DNA of 64,000 nt from contig NC_081824.1 of assembly GCF_030867095.1 (NCBI RefSeq), positions 305,614,956 through 305,678,955 of the forward strand. Reading direction: 5' to 3'. This document shows positions 45,591 through 58,201 of this stretch, one piece after another. Positions within the stretch are counted from its first letter, which is position 1. Every line of letters starts with the position of its first letter. The notes beneath the pieces were generated by a model. It did not search any database, was not told where the DNA came from, and was given only the letters and a program-made list of their open reading frames with translations. Made by a program: the position numbers and the translations under genes. Origin of the DNA: Alligator mississippiensis (taxonomy: Eukaryota > Chordata > Crocodylia > Alligatoridae).

Positions 45591-48500
45591 TGATTATATA
45601 AATAGCATCACTTTTCTGGATGACAGGTTGGCTACAATAATACTATTCAGGCTTTTCCAGACATGGCATCACCTGCATTATTTTGTGTATTGGTGTAACA
45701 AAGACATCACATGCATATGGCATGTGCACTTTTCATGATAAATACTGGAAATTATTCCCATGAAACAATACCAGCCTTTTTACCCAAGACAATTCATTTA
45801 ATTTGATAGTGAGTAACATACCATTTAGTTTTCCATGATTATTGTAGAGGGTGCAAATTGACTAGATTTTGTGATTCATCTTGTAAACTGTTTTGCCAGT
45901 TTTGCAAAGCTGTCACTATGACATCTTGCTGTGGTCCAGGTCATGCTTCTTGACGATGCTCTAAAAAGGGCAAACCTAGGCTAGTGCTCCAGCCAAATGC
46001 ATTTGTTCAAGTGCAGTGTTTTATATCTGCCAGGGAATTTATCTTATGGTATCAGTATTCAGTAAGAGAAGAGACTGAAGCCCACTCTCTCCTGGATTAC
46101 CTCACATTTGCTAGTTTATGACAATTGCATTTTTCATTTGCACATGTAGAAAGAAATTAAGCCTTGTAATAAATGTGCAATTCAAACCTGATTTCAATGT
46201 CCGCTGTCATTGGCAGACTACAAGCGTTCATTTTTTTTTAGGCAAGGGTGCTGAAGCAAATGAAATAAGCCTGCCATAAAAATAATTTTGTCCAGGTGGG
46301 GCATAAATCAGGTGAAAAAATATCATTCCACATGGCAAATAAAAATCATGTGCTGTATTATTTAAAGCTCAGCCTCCTCATTCGCCTAAACAACACAAGT
46401 GATAGTGTGAAGTGAAACTGATGTAAGCAAACAATTAAAATACTGGAGTAAGACACGATGCAGGAAACAATTCAAGAAGAGCCACTTGCAGGGTCATGGT
46501 CGCATTCTATTTCAAGTGGGCATGGAAATGCAGTGTGGATTATTCTTCTCCAGAGATGTGCAGATAATAAACAGCTGCTCCCCACATCTACTCTTTCCTT
46601 TTAACTCCTGATTTATTGAATATATCTGGAAACTGTGGTTAGACTAGCAAGGAAGAAAATGTGATGCCTACCGGTAAGCACTGGGGGCAGATACAAAAAT
46701 ACTGATGGGTTATCTCCTGTGAGTCCCTTGGGGGAAGCTTATAACAAAAGCTACTTGGGGTTTTTTTTATTTCATACAAATTAACGGACCAAGTAAATGG
46801 GTATCCTCCTTGTGAAGGTTTTATTCTTTTCTTTTGTAAATGATTGCTCAACACCCATTCATGTCAGGAAATATTCCGAACTATGTTCCCCACCTCCCTT
46901 TTGTGGTTCCCCCAAAGATGTCCCAAACCATGTCCAAGATTCTGCAGCCTCTACACAAATGCTTCTAAAATGGGATCTTTTAGCTCTCAAAGCACTGAAG
47001 AAACAAGCTGGAACTTTTAAAAATGTTCTTTTAAAATTTATTTTCAAAATATATGTACAAAATCCAAACTTTTTCAATCCTGTTTATGTTGTATTGGAGA
47101 CAGTGTGCCTAATGAATTTCTTATCCTGATCCAAATTTGTCCAAGGCTCAGTGCAGTCCATTGGTCTATTCCTATCCCCAAACTGAAAAGAGAAATAGCT
47201 TCAGTTCTGAGGCTGTTTCTTGACCGATAGTAAATTAGTGTTGAACATCAGAGTCATTAGGGGATTTTGAGTCTGAGTCATCGCAAAGAGTCTCTGAACT
47301 GATGAGATTTTCCCATGTAACTCAATAAAAATAATTGCATAGTGCACTTGTCCAGCATAAATTATGCTCTTTGGCTATTCTCTCATACTTTCCTCCATGA
47401 TGCATGGGCAGAGCTTTGTAGAGATGGGCTCTGGAGATATATGAGTCAGGAAAGAGACAGGGGTTAGTAGGAACTAAACATCATTGGCAAGAACAAGAAA
47501 AAAGATTTTTTTTTTAAATTCAAAATGTGAATTCACGGGGTAGGGCTGCCTGAGAATGAAGCTAAAATCTGCTCTTCCCATGTATGGTTTTAAATAAAAA
47601 ATGAGCGCTCACCCTAGCAACTGGAGCAATGCACGGTTCAGTATCTCTGTGGCGCTAAGCAGTTTATTAACCTAGCACTATAAAATCACTCAGAATGACA
47701 TTTAGGAACATTAAACTTCAGACATAAATCCACCAATGTAAGGAAATGCAGAGTTGGGCAGCCGTTGAGCCTTTCCCTTAGCTGTGTTGTGTGCACAGAC
47801 AGCAGCGCATGTAGTGTGGGCAGTGAGCCAGATGCAAAGCAGTCTGAAGGATTCAAGAGAAGGCAGGAGCCAAGAGCTCTTCAGTACCACTCCCCAGCTC
47901 TGTTGTTAGCTCCTGAGTGGGTCCTGAGCAGGTCAGATTGGACCAGATTTTAAGGTTGGCAACTGTAGCAGCGGCCACGTAAAAATCTGACCTTTTGTTA
48001 GAGTTTCAAATAGAAGCTGAGTTCTTGTAAAAGTCCAGTCTAAGATGCGGGTCCCAAGTCCTTTGAAAATATGGTTTTGAGCCCTCTGAAAGTATGGTTT
48101 TTAAAGTCTGATCCTGTCATTTCAAGATATATTAACCCTGTTTTATTCAGGGTTTGCAGTGGTTTTGCAACATTTATAGTGCTACAGAAGCATCCAGGCC
48201 TAACTACTGATATCAGCATCAGTTGATATTGATACAATTGATAGCTTGTGATACATTTAACTTTATGTGAGGAGATTGACATTAAAAGATTACCAATGTG
48301 CAGGACTCTACAGAGAAAGATAATTCTATTTTGGAGGGGATTTCGCTATTTGAAAATTTAGTTTAATTCTGATTTGGGAAAAAAAAAATCAAATTTCTCT
48401 GCAAAAAAGGGATGACTAGCTCACCAGGTGGGCTTCTGAGGAGTGGCAGCTGGAAGGAAACTGAAGGAGGGTTTGAAACCTGTCTGGTATGCAGGGCGTG

Positions 48501-51307
48501 ATCAGAACAGCGCTTGGTTTCAGAAGGAACTCCACTTATGGAGCACGGATGTCTACAATCCAACAGTTTTCAATGTTGCATTATCTTTCAGTTGGCATTG
48601 TCCCTTTAAGTGCTGAAGCATTATTATTGTGGTGGCTTAGCCATAGCCAAATGGGGACTTGATTGAAATCAATAGCCCCATTTTGCTTGTCAGTTATTTA
48701 AGCTTGATTTGGACTTAGGTTTTTAAAGATGAAAGATTCTTCTACTCTACTATTACCATGCATCTGCTGCCAGCACAACTCTGTGAATTTTACATTCTTA
48801 AATTTAAAGAAGAAATATGTGCAAGGTAAGATTTTAGTTTTAAAATGTTACCCTCCACTGCTTCCATTACTAGTCTGGACTAAAATGTAAGGTAAAAGGA
48901 GATTAACTACGCAGACACATCTACCTGGAGCAAAGGAAGACTTTCATAACTCACACAGAGTTATTGGTCTTACCCACAATATTAGTGATAAAAATTGATT
49001 ATCCATTCCCACTTGTTTCATGGTCCATGGCTATTTTTTCATTGGTATTATAAGTTGGTTTATACACAGTGAAATGGCATTATTCAAATAGCAGAGTATA
49101 AGTGTAATGCATCATACCTGCTAAAGGCACAAACCAGCTGAAAGCAACATCTGTTGTTCTAGCCCGCAAGAACATTAGTGTCCTGGACTTTGCATTTGTT
49201 AGTGACTCCTCACTTTTACTCTTCTTTAGTGGCTGTGCAGTGCCCAAGACAGGCTTTCTTCTGCCTCAGTGCCCTACTCTGAATTCTAGACTATATCAAA
49301 ATTATCATCTCTTCTCTCCAAGAACTGCAGCAGTTTAAATACTGCCCTGGACTTTGTGCATCTCCAGCACCACATTGAAACTGCACAAGGAACTCTCTGA
49401 AGCCCAACTCAAAATGTAGGGGCACAGACTTTCTCTCAAAATGGATGTGCTGGAGTGTCAATGGTGAGGATGATCTTATTTGCATGCAGCATACTCACTT
49501 TAATCCAAACATCCCACAATTTATTTACAACAAACTGGAAGTATAATTTACTGGCCCCCAAATACATCTGCATTTTCCTTTGTTAGACTTACACGGTCCA
49601 ATAGACTTTGGTCATTTTCTTCAGGAATAGGTCCATTAATGTAAATGATCATGATATGCACATAAGAAAGAAGACAGAGTCTTAATCAGGATTCTTAATT
49701 CTGGGGATTCATAGCTGATAGCTTCTTTTACACCATAAACAAACCTGAAACACACAGGCCAATGCAAAATTGAAAGCAAAAAATGTTTCCCTATGGGACT
49801 CCCAAATGGAAAACTCTGCTTCCTCTGCGGGAAGAAGAAAATACAAGTCTTTATACAGATTTGCTTCCTTAAGCTCTTTGGTCCAGACAATATTTTTTTT
49901 TGTTCCCTGTACTATGTATAGCAAGTAGCACAGTAGGGCATTGCTCCATGTCTGGAGCTCCTAGAGGTTACCATAAAAAAATACATAGTAATACCATATT
50001 TTCTCACACACAGCATGCTGTGGAATAATATATAGTCCTGATTTCTGAAAGGCAGAATGAAGAAAAAAGTTATTTCCTTGTAGATAGTAACTGAGTAGTA
50101 GCAGGTAGGAACCAGAGCCTGCTCATTGTTCTGTTCCCTGTGAGTTACATGTACATTTTATTTTCACTTTTGCTCCTGGCAGAACTGTTCTTACCAATTT
50201 TATTTTCTATAGCATGCACAAAAATTTCCAGCTGATAGTTTGGGGGAATAAATGTGTGTTGTATGCAAGAAAATATGGTAACAGTCATCTACAGAGATCT
50301 ATTCAGATACAAAATCTACTTAACTAACTTAAAATAGGAGTATACTCTTCAGCACATTAGTTATGCACTTGAGTCCATCAGATACATGAGAATTAGGGAG
50401 GGTAGTAGGTGCAGAGATGGACATAACAATGCTTGAGAGATTATGCAACTACAGAAGAGGATTTTATGAAAATTAAGACTTTCTACACAAAACTATGGCC
50501 TATATACCCATGGATTTGTAAGTTTGAGTATAAATTGGAGCTGGAAGTAGCAGTGCAGCTGCTACACATGTGAAAAATGACACTCTTTTGCCATCTGGTG
50601 GTAAAGGCTGATATTACAGTTAAAGTTTACCAAGGTGTACAACTAGCGAGGTAATATGTTCCAAGAGCAGCAATTCCCCACTGGTATCTGGTACTCATTT
50701 TTAATGACTAGGCTTTAAAAGAAATCAAGAAGTTTTATTATGTATCTAGAATTACAAGAACTTCAGCTTTTTTACATTAATTTGCATCAATATTTTATGC
50801 ACTATAATGGCTAGACAACCTCAGCTCAGAGATCCTGTATTTTATCCTTGTCGATAATGATGGGAAGGGAATAAATCATTAGTGGACACATGAGCTATCT
50901 GTGGTTCATCTGAAAACCTTTCTTTAGCTGTTTAGATATCTCTGAAAAGGACCCATTCAATGCCATTCAGCAATAGGTGAGGTTCAGATTTAGTGCTAAA
51001 AGTGTGATAAAACGGTAGCCATTAGCTCAGCGCCACTGCTACTACTCAACATGTTTGGCAAATAAGTCTCTTCGTATTTATGACTGACATGATTTACACA
51101 TTGAGTCTTGGGAGAACAGCCAGGTGAATAATGTTCAATGACAGTGAATAATGCATTTGATCAATTTTGTGGGAGTTTTTCCTCTTTGGTAATTGTCCGT
51201 GAGTAGATCACGATTTTTCTCAAATTTATTCATTATTCTAAATTAATTGCTGAATAATTTCACTGAATTGCCGTTGGTCTGTAAATTATGTATGAGTGGT
51301 TTATTGT

Positions 51308-51337
51308 GAATATGGAATATATGCGTATTCCATATTC
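51308..51337. repeat. Palindrome, 12-bp perfect arms
   Basis: GAATATGGAATA, loop TATGCG, TATTCCATATTC. AT-rich and isolated. No element boundary was found around it. Confidence 0.85.
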
Positions 51338-52721
51338 AAAGCATATAAGGTAGTTTTGATTGGATGTAGAGAACTTAGGGTACTGAGTTTCCTCCTCAAG
51401 AGGGTAAATGTAACAGTGAATTTCTGTTTGTTAACAATCCTGTGCATGAATTCATAGTTCACTGTCCACAACTATTTGCCAACATCTATTTAAAAATTGC
51501 TGTTTCTACAGCCATTTTTGGGCTATACTGCTTCCAACTTGGATAAGAAGTATAAAAGGGTATTAACACAGTCAAAGCTAATTCACCTTAAAAAAGGATT
51601 CTCTACACTTCCCCTGCCCTCGCACCTCAGAAAGTCACCCAGCTGTACTCGCGAGGCTTCTGGTGGGTAGAAACAAGTGAATTTGGTTGCACCATGCTCC
51701 GTTCCCCATATGTATCGTGATACACAAAAGGCAACTGATGGAATGAGAGAGACACATTTGGAGTAGAAACACCATTCAGTGGGATAGCGGAAATCTCTGA
51801 GCTAGCATCCAATTTCCACAAGAAATCTGCAAATCGTTTTTGGCTAGCTATGGAAGTCCTGGTTCTGCTGTTGGCTCTTTAGATACAGCAGAGCTCCACT
51901 GCAGTGGGGTTTGGCATGGGCCGAAGAACCTGGCAGTATGGATACTGTCATACTGGATACACAGGGCATCATAGTCACCTGAAGAGAAATTACAAGAGAG
52001 CAAATTAAGTACAGAATAAGTTCAAGACAGACCATATTGGAGCAAGGAAAAGGAAAATGCTGATTTGCTTGAATAAGGCACCACAGGTAGGCAACCGCTG
52101 ATCCTCTGGATCATTGGGTACTTGTAAGAGGTCTAGTCAGGTGCCTGACGAATTCACTTGTATGGAGTCCTGAGACCACCATGCCAAGACCTTTGACACA
52201 TAGGCCCAGGCAACAGTATGAGGAGTGGAGGCTCCCCAAGACATACCATCCCCTCTTGAGACAGAATCCAAAGGCCAGACCAAGTCCAGACATTCAGTGC
52301 CTCAATGGTTGTAGCTTTTGCCAGAGATCAACAGATAAGAACTGCTGCTGACTGCCTAACACCTCAGCAAGGGTGCATTTCTGTCAGGGTGATATCTCTT
52401 AGCCTTTCTTCAACCAAGAAGTACTCACAAGATAGTGGGGACTAGGGTTTTGAGGTGCCCTACACTTGCCTTACTCTGCAAGTTGCAACACTGTGGCATT
52501 TTATAGGAGCTACTTCACCATGAGTAACCCCACCATGTTGCCACCAGGCCCTCCAATCAGAAAGTTTATGATCATACCCAGGACAAACTACAGGTAGTTA
52601 AGAAAGAATAAAGCTTATGATAAAAAGGATAATACAGCACTCAAACCAACTACACCATTGAATCTCACCTAAGAAGAAAAAAACAGTAACTATCCAATAA
52701 CTGTCAGACAAGTGAACACCA

Positions 52722-52751
52722 TTTGTCATGCATCAGCAGATGCATGACAAA
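52722..52751. repeat. Perfect hairpin at the 5' junction of a CR1 copy
   Basis: TTTGTCATGCATC (52722-52734), loop AGCA, GATGCATGACAAA (52739-52751). The right arm belongs to CR1 sequence and the left arm lies at the point where CR1 similarity begins. Confidence 0.85.
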
Positions 52752-53322
52752 CAGAACCAAGGAGGTGATACTTCCCCTCTATGCGGCATTTGTTAGGCCG
52801 CAGTTGGAGTACTACGTCCAGTTTTGGGCAACATACTTTAAGAAGGATGTGGATAACCTCGAGAGGGTCCAGAGGAGGGCCACTCATATGGTTAAGGGTT
52901 TGCAGGCCAAGCCCTATGAGGAGAGACTAAGGGACCTGGATCTCTTCAGCCTGCACAAGAGAAGGCCAAGAAGTGATCTTGTGGCCATCTACAAATTCTT
53001 TGGGAGGGGCAGTGAGGAACCAGAGACACTCTGTTCACCAGGGCGCATTTGGGGTAACAAGGAACAATGGTCACAAACTGACAGAAAGCAGATTTAAGCT
53101 AGACATCAGGAAAAACTTTTTCACGGTAAGAATGGCCAAAATTTGGAATGGGCTTCCAAGGGAGGTGGTGCTCTCCCCTACCTTGGGGGGCTTTAAGAGG
53201 AGGTTGGACAGGCATCTGACTGGGGTCATCTGATCCCAGCACTTTTTCATGCCCAGACAGGGGGTAGGACTCAATGATCTGTTGAGGTCCCTTCCGATCC
53301 TAGCATCTATGAATCTATAAAC
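52735..53322 (+). mobile_element. CR1 LINE, 3' end with C-terminal coding tail
   Basis: The plus strand encodes KEVILPLYAAFVRPQLEYYV, then RVQRRATHMVKGLQ, then RDLDLFSLHKRRPRSDLVAI. One frame shift lies near 53000-53060, after which the tail RLDIRK-type region (here KLDIRKNFFTVRMAKIWNGL) runs to its stop at 53231-53233. The 3' UTR ends CCTAGCATCTATGAATCTAT. It is 5'-truncated and of moderate age. Confidence 0.92.
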
Positions 53323-56300
53323 TATCTATAGTAATCTGGGTTGGCTTTAATTTATAGCATAGGTTAAGGTGCAGTCTAGCATTATAACTGTTAATTAGGG
53401 GCTTTTTGGTTTTGTGATTCAGAAGAAAAGTAGGAGTTAGAAAATGAAGCAGAAAGTGAGTTCATAGTTAATTGAACCAAGTATTTTGGTACCTGTGTAA
53501 CTATACAGATAATATCAATACAAATGAATAATAAAATAATAACAGCAATAACTTGCCATTTGCACAGCAGCTTTCATTGCAAAGAATCTCATGGGGCTTC
53601 ACAAATATTTTTTTTTCACTTCTGCAGTAATTTTCATCCAAGAATCCCAATATGACTTGCAAACTATATTCAGGCAGCTCTACTGAAATGCTGTTGGCTC
53701 TTGAACAGGAGAGCAGCAACCAGATGGGGCACAACATACTAACCAACAGTGGAGGGTTGAGAAATTTGATGTAAAGATGATTCAGGAGAATTCCTACTCT
53801 TGTAGAATATGCCCTGGTCTCTTCAATATGAGGCAGGTAAACTAGGACCTCAGTTTTGAAGGTCTGATTCAATATCCTTTGGTTAACATCCAATTGTTAA
53901 CACTGCTGTAGATAGCAGACCCCAATTTCAGGCCCTTGCCAAGGGCTATACTCACAATGCAAGCTGCTGAATAAGGATCACAGCTGTGCTATATGTATGC
54001 CTAAACAAGGTACTTGATTTTATGAGATACACAGTGTACACAATCATACCAGGTCTGCCAGATACAATGCACACCAAATACAGGCCTGGGATCAAAATCA
54101 GACTCTTCACTGCCACTCTTCCAGGATTTGAATCCTGATTGTGCTGTTCAAAGGCTGAGAAAGTTTCCATCAAGTTGCTTTTAAGGGAATTACTGCTATG
54201 CTGCATTATGCTGTTAAATTTTAGGACAGTATTAGTTTTGTTTTTTTAAGATGTTCTTACATAAGTATTTAGTTATAGAGGCTCTGTGTGTGCATGCCAT
54301 GAGAGAGAAAGAAAGAGAGAACCTTGCCTTTTGCTTTATTTTTTATTACAGATTTCTAAATTTGTTGGGTCATTATCTGTTTAAAGGAGGTCAAGCCTCC
54401 ATTCATTACTCATCTGCTGTCAGCACACAGAGCTGAGCGTTCCCTCTGCAGTCTGGTAAACATGCATAAGGAATGCTGTAACACTTACTAATTAGTTTCC
54501 ATATACAGCATTTCATTGGTATTTTTATTATTATTATTATTTCTTACAGTGAGTATGCACAGGGAATTGCTAAATAAATTGGATTTGCAAGACATGATTA
54601 GCAAAGAAAAAGATGCTTCCAAACACTTCCTTTTCCTTGATTTTTTTCCAGAGATTCAGTGGCAATTCAGTGATGATTTTCTTGCATAACCTTGTACTGG
54701 AATCAGGCTGCAAAGAATTAACCACTTCTTTCCCACTTCCCAGATTTAGGCCTAAACTTGGAGATAAACTTATCTACACTTGGAGATAATGCCATTTGAG
54801 CCATCAGGTGTTAGCCATCAGTTTAACTAAACTGGTGATGAGGATCAATGTGTCAGTAAACCTGGGCAGGAGCAGTATGTGGTCAGAGCCAGTTCAGATA
54901 AACAGATAGTTGAAAGAGAATCATTTCCAAAACTAAATTTAAAGAGAGATTAAGCCTTAAAGATACATTGCATCATGTGACTGGTGAAGTGTAGGTAGGT
55001 ATATAGGGACCAAAATTTGGATGCAATCCATATAAGGAAAAGATAGTGATACATCTCTAGCCTTAAAGAAGTTCTAGAACTGATGCCTGTAAGTGGCCTA
55101 TCAACAGGAATACCTCTTGAACATACATATGCAGCTACCCTTGAGCCAGTCCATCAGATACACCAACAAGTTTACACTAAGGGCTACTCCAAGTTGCACC
55201 AGCTGCAGTTATGCCATAGGGGCTGTGCCAGCCAAAGAACTGAAAGTATGCTGTGGGCCCCATCTGTATTTGGCTTTGGCTTTTCAGTTTTATGTCATTC
55301 TTCTATGGAGACAATCTTGAACTGTCTTTTTAGAGCAGTTTTTCAGCTTCTTTGTAAATCTCTGAAGCTGGACCTAAGAATTTGGTCTACTTAAACTTTT
55401 GAAAAGGCACAGAAGAAAAACAATGGTAATAGCCAGAAACAGAAATGGCTTGAAAACAGAATAAACTCCACCATGGTTTCTGTGTGGATTAGGAATATGG
55501 ATTAGGACTAATTCCCATTGTACATGAGGTCTAACCTTTGTCCAAATTCAACCTAGCTTTCACACAGGAAAATTAGACTTGGTTAAAACCTACAGTTTCT
55601 TTTATATCATAAAATTGCAGCAGGATTATCTATTGCAAGCTCTATCTTTACATTTTACAGTGTTAGAAAATTTGCGATTATATAAATATTTACTAGGTGT
55701 TGTTCAGAGGTGTGGGGGTGTTCAGGTGGCCTCTTGCTTGCTTTCACTCTCGGTGTTCAGGCCGCTTGGAACTGTGTGTTCCAAGAGTGCTCCTGGAGCC
55801 TGGGTACAGTGCAAGAGTGACTCAAATTCATGTTAAGTGCCAGAAGCTCAGTGAGGTTTACTGTCATTTGGACAGTACACCAGCTAGTCTGTTTAGCAGG
55901 CACCCCATCAGTAAAACTTCCCAGGACAATGGTAGCAACACTGTGCATCAATTATATGCCCTTATGTCACTAGGAAAAACAAGACTTACAGCCCCTATAT
56001 TAATAGTTGAAGTGCCCTAATCTCATGCTAAGGTTTATCTAACTTTCTATCAAGTTGTCCATTTCCACTTCACTCTTTTGCCAAGTTTGCACACCTGCAT
56101 GTTTAGTACTTTTTATCTCTGCCTCGTTAATGGGTTCTTACTTTTTACATCACTTCTGGAGTCATCCAGCTACTGCTTGCTACTCCTTGGTTTGGATCAG
56201 CTTCTTTGGTTCTTAATGTTTATTTTTATTTTTTACCTTTTGATCAGGTTATTCAGTGATCAGTGGGGCCTGCTCTTCCCAAGCTCCTCTTCAGAGCCTT

Positions 56301-57402
56301 AGCTTAACTGTTGCTTAGCTTAACTGGAAGTCCCACACTAGTAATTACTAACCCTTGCTAAAATGCTGCTGGAAGTTATTCTCAAACTCTAAGGATGAAG
56401 TTTTCAAAGTAACCTGAAAGAGTCAGAAGCCCATTTTCTACTGCGTTTCTCTGGAATTTTGGCACCTAGCTGCCTCTGGCTCGTTCCAGAATCCTAGCCC
56501 AAATTCTTAAACTGTTGATTTTCATACTGATAGTGCTTGCTATTTTCTCCATATTAAGCTAAAAGCAGCAAAGGCTTTTTTACTACAAATCAATGCATAT
56601 TCATTTTCTATAGAAAGGAAATTCTTGGCACATACAGAAAAAATGGGCAAAAACGAATATATGAAATTACAGGCTACTATATTCATTTAAAGAAAACATC
56701 CCAAATTGTCCTAATTCCTATAAAAACATATCCAGCAGCTACTACCAGAGAACAATAACCACCTGTCAAACTTGGCAAGACCTGTGTTGCTGTAGGACAA
56801 CTCATGAAGGAGGACTCCAGGCAACTGAAGAATGGGGATATTATGCAGTTTTTAAGCAGAATCACCGAGTGTTCTGAACATAATCTACTGAGTTTAAGAG
56901 TGACATTGACTAGATCAAAACAGGAGTGTCTCAAGCCAGATTTCACTCATTAAAGAAAGAAGACAGCATACAGAGTCAGTGATCAAAGCCAGGCCACCAC
57001 TCATACCCAGAGCAGATTTGGTCCTAAAGAAGCATGGGTATCTAAAGAGCCAGGGGCTTATACTAAAGCCCATAAATGATTTAGCAAAGTCCTGGGATTT
57101 TCTGTTCCTGAAATCTGAGGCATTATTACCATATTTGCAGTTCAAGGATGCTTAGACTTGCCCAATCACAACTGAAGTTGTGGTATTATCAAGTATCAGT
57201 ACTTCTGGAAAGTTGCCAAAAATGGTCCATTGTGATCAAGTAAACTGATTTCTTGGGTCAACAAAGGAAATTTGACTTTGTCTTGGGGAACTGTTGGTAA
57301 TTCAGATGAGCTCAGCTGCTCTTCCTGTTATCCCCACTATTCTTTAGGAAGGCTCCTCCTTTGCATCCCATTTCAATGGCATCACTATTCCCTTGTGATT
57401 GG
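53323..57402. other. Non-coding DNA, no gene seen
   Basis: Holds an (ATT)n microsatellite at 54525-54543 and a GA-rich run near 54300-54322. No supported gene or clear repeat boundary. Confidence 0.5.
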
Positions 57403-57410
57403 AATAGGAC

Positions 57411-57621
57411 CAGGGTGCGAATTAAGGAGGAGCTCAGGGGGGGTGAGCCCCCTCATTAGAGATGAGAGTCCCCCTCTAGGATTTGAAAATTCATAACCGG
57501 GGGGGGGGGAGTGTCTCCGATTGGATTGCTCCTTCACTTAGGTGGTCTTGTTAATCAATGAATTGGTTTAATTTTTGTTGCAGACTCCCCCCCCAAGAGG
57601 CAAAGTGTAATTCAAACCCTG
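57411..57621. mobile_element. hAT non-autonomous element, 211 bp, 7/8 target duplication
   Basis: Begins CAGGGTGCGAATTAAGG and ends GTGTAATTCAAACCCTG, terminal inverted repeats of the CAGGGTTTGAATTAC type. The flanks are AATAGGAC (57403-57410) and AATAAGAC (57622-57629). The interior contains two G- or C-runs (57500-57510, 57587-57595) that face one another. There is no transposase. Confidence 0.8.
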
Positions 57622-57629
57622 AATAAGAC

Positions 57630-58200
57630 TTTCTCCATTCCCCTTTCTAACAATAAATTTTACTTCTTATCATGATGGGAAATACAATAGCTGTACTTTT
57701 CCTGAATAATATCCAAGTAACTGAAAACTTATGTTGGGAATATGTAGGTAGAAAGGGTTGATTTTTTTCCATCATTTGCTTTTTGATTTTGTTATCACTT
57801 GCAGCATTTCATCTAGGCTGCATTTTCTTTCCAACTCATTCCATATCACTGATGATACAGCATATATTTTATCAAGTTCATATGCCTTGCTTCTATGAGT
57901 TCCAAATCATGTGACTGTCTCTCATCAAGCTGAACTCACACACTTAACAGTATGCCTGTAGTTACTGGACGGTGCCCTGGCCCAACTTCTGCCATATTTA
58001 CTAAAGCAATCGCTGTCTCCTTAGTGGTGCTACTCAGTGTCCTTTCTTGTGTATTACAATTCAGTAGTGTAGCATCAGTTTTGGGGCTGGAGGAAAATCA
58101 TAAAATTTTGTCTAGTTGCATTCAAGGACCAATATCTCTTTTTCCCTTTTAATTTATGTCCTTTATCATTACCATGGCTGTTACAACATGCATTTACAGG
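57630..58200. other. Non-coding DNA with a diverged copy of 58816-58893
   Basis: No gene. The segment 58050-58127 (TGTATTACAATTCAGTAG onward) is a diverged direct copy of 58816-58893, and may be a remnant of an LTR related to the one that follows. Confidence 0.45.
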
Positions 58201-58201
58201 T

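Larger units (their letters stand above)
41971..52721. other. Long non-coding stretch, no gene seen
   Basis: About 10.7 kb without a supported gene. Two copies of one amniote interspersed repeat lie at about 42880-42995 (plus, GGGGCTAGGACTGTCTCTTA) and 45500-45590 (minus, CATTGTGCCAGGCACTTCTG). A palindrome lies at 51308-51337. The rest is AT-rich DNA with no recognised termini or coding remains. Confidence 0.5.
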
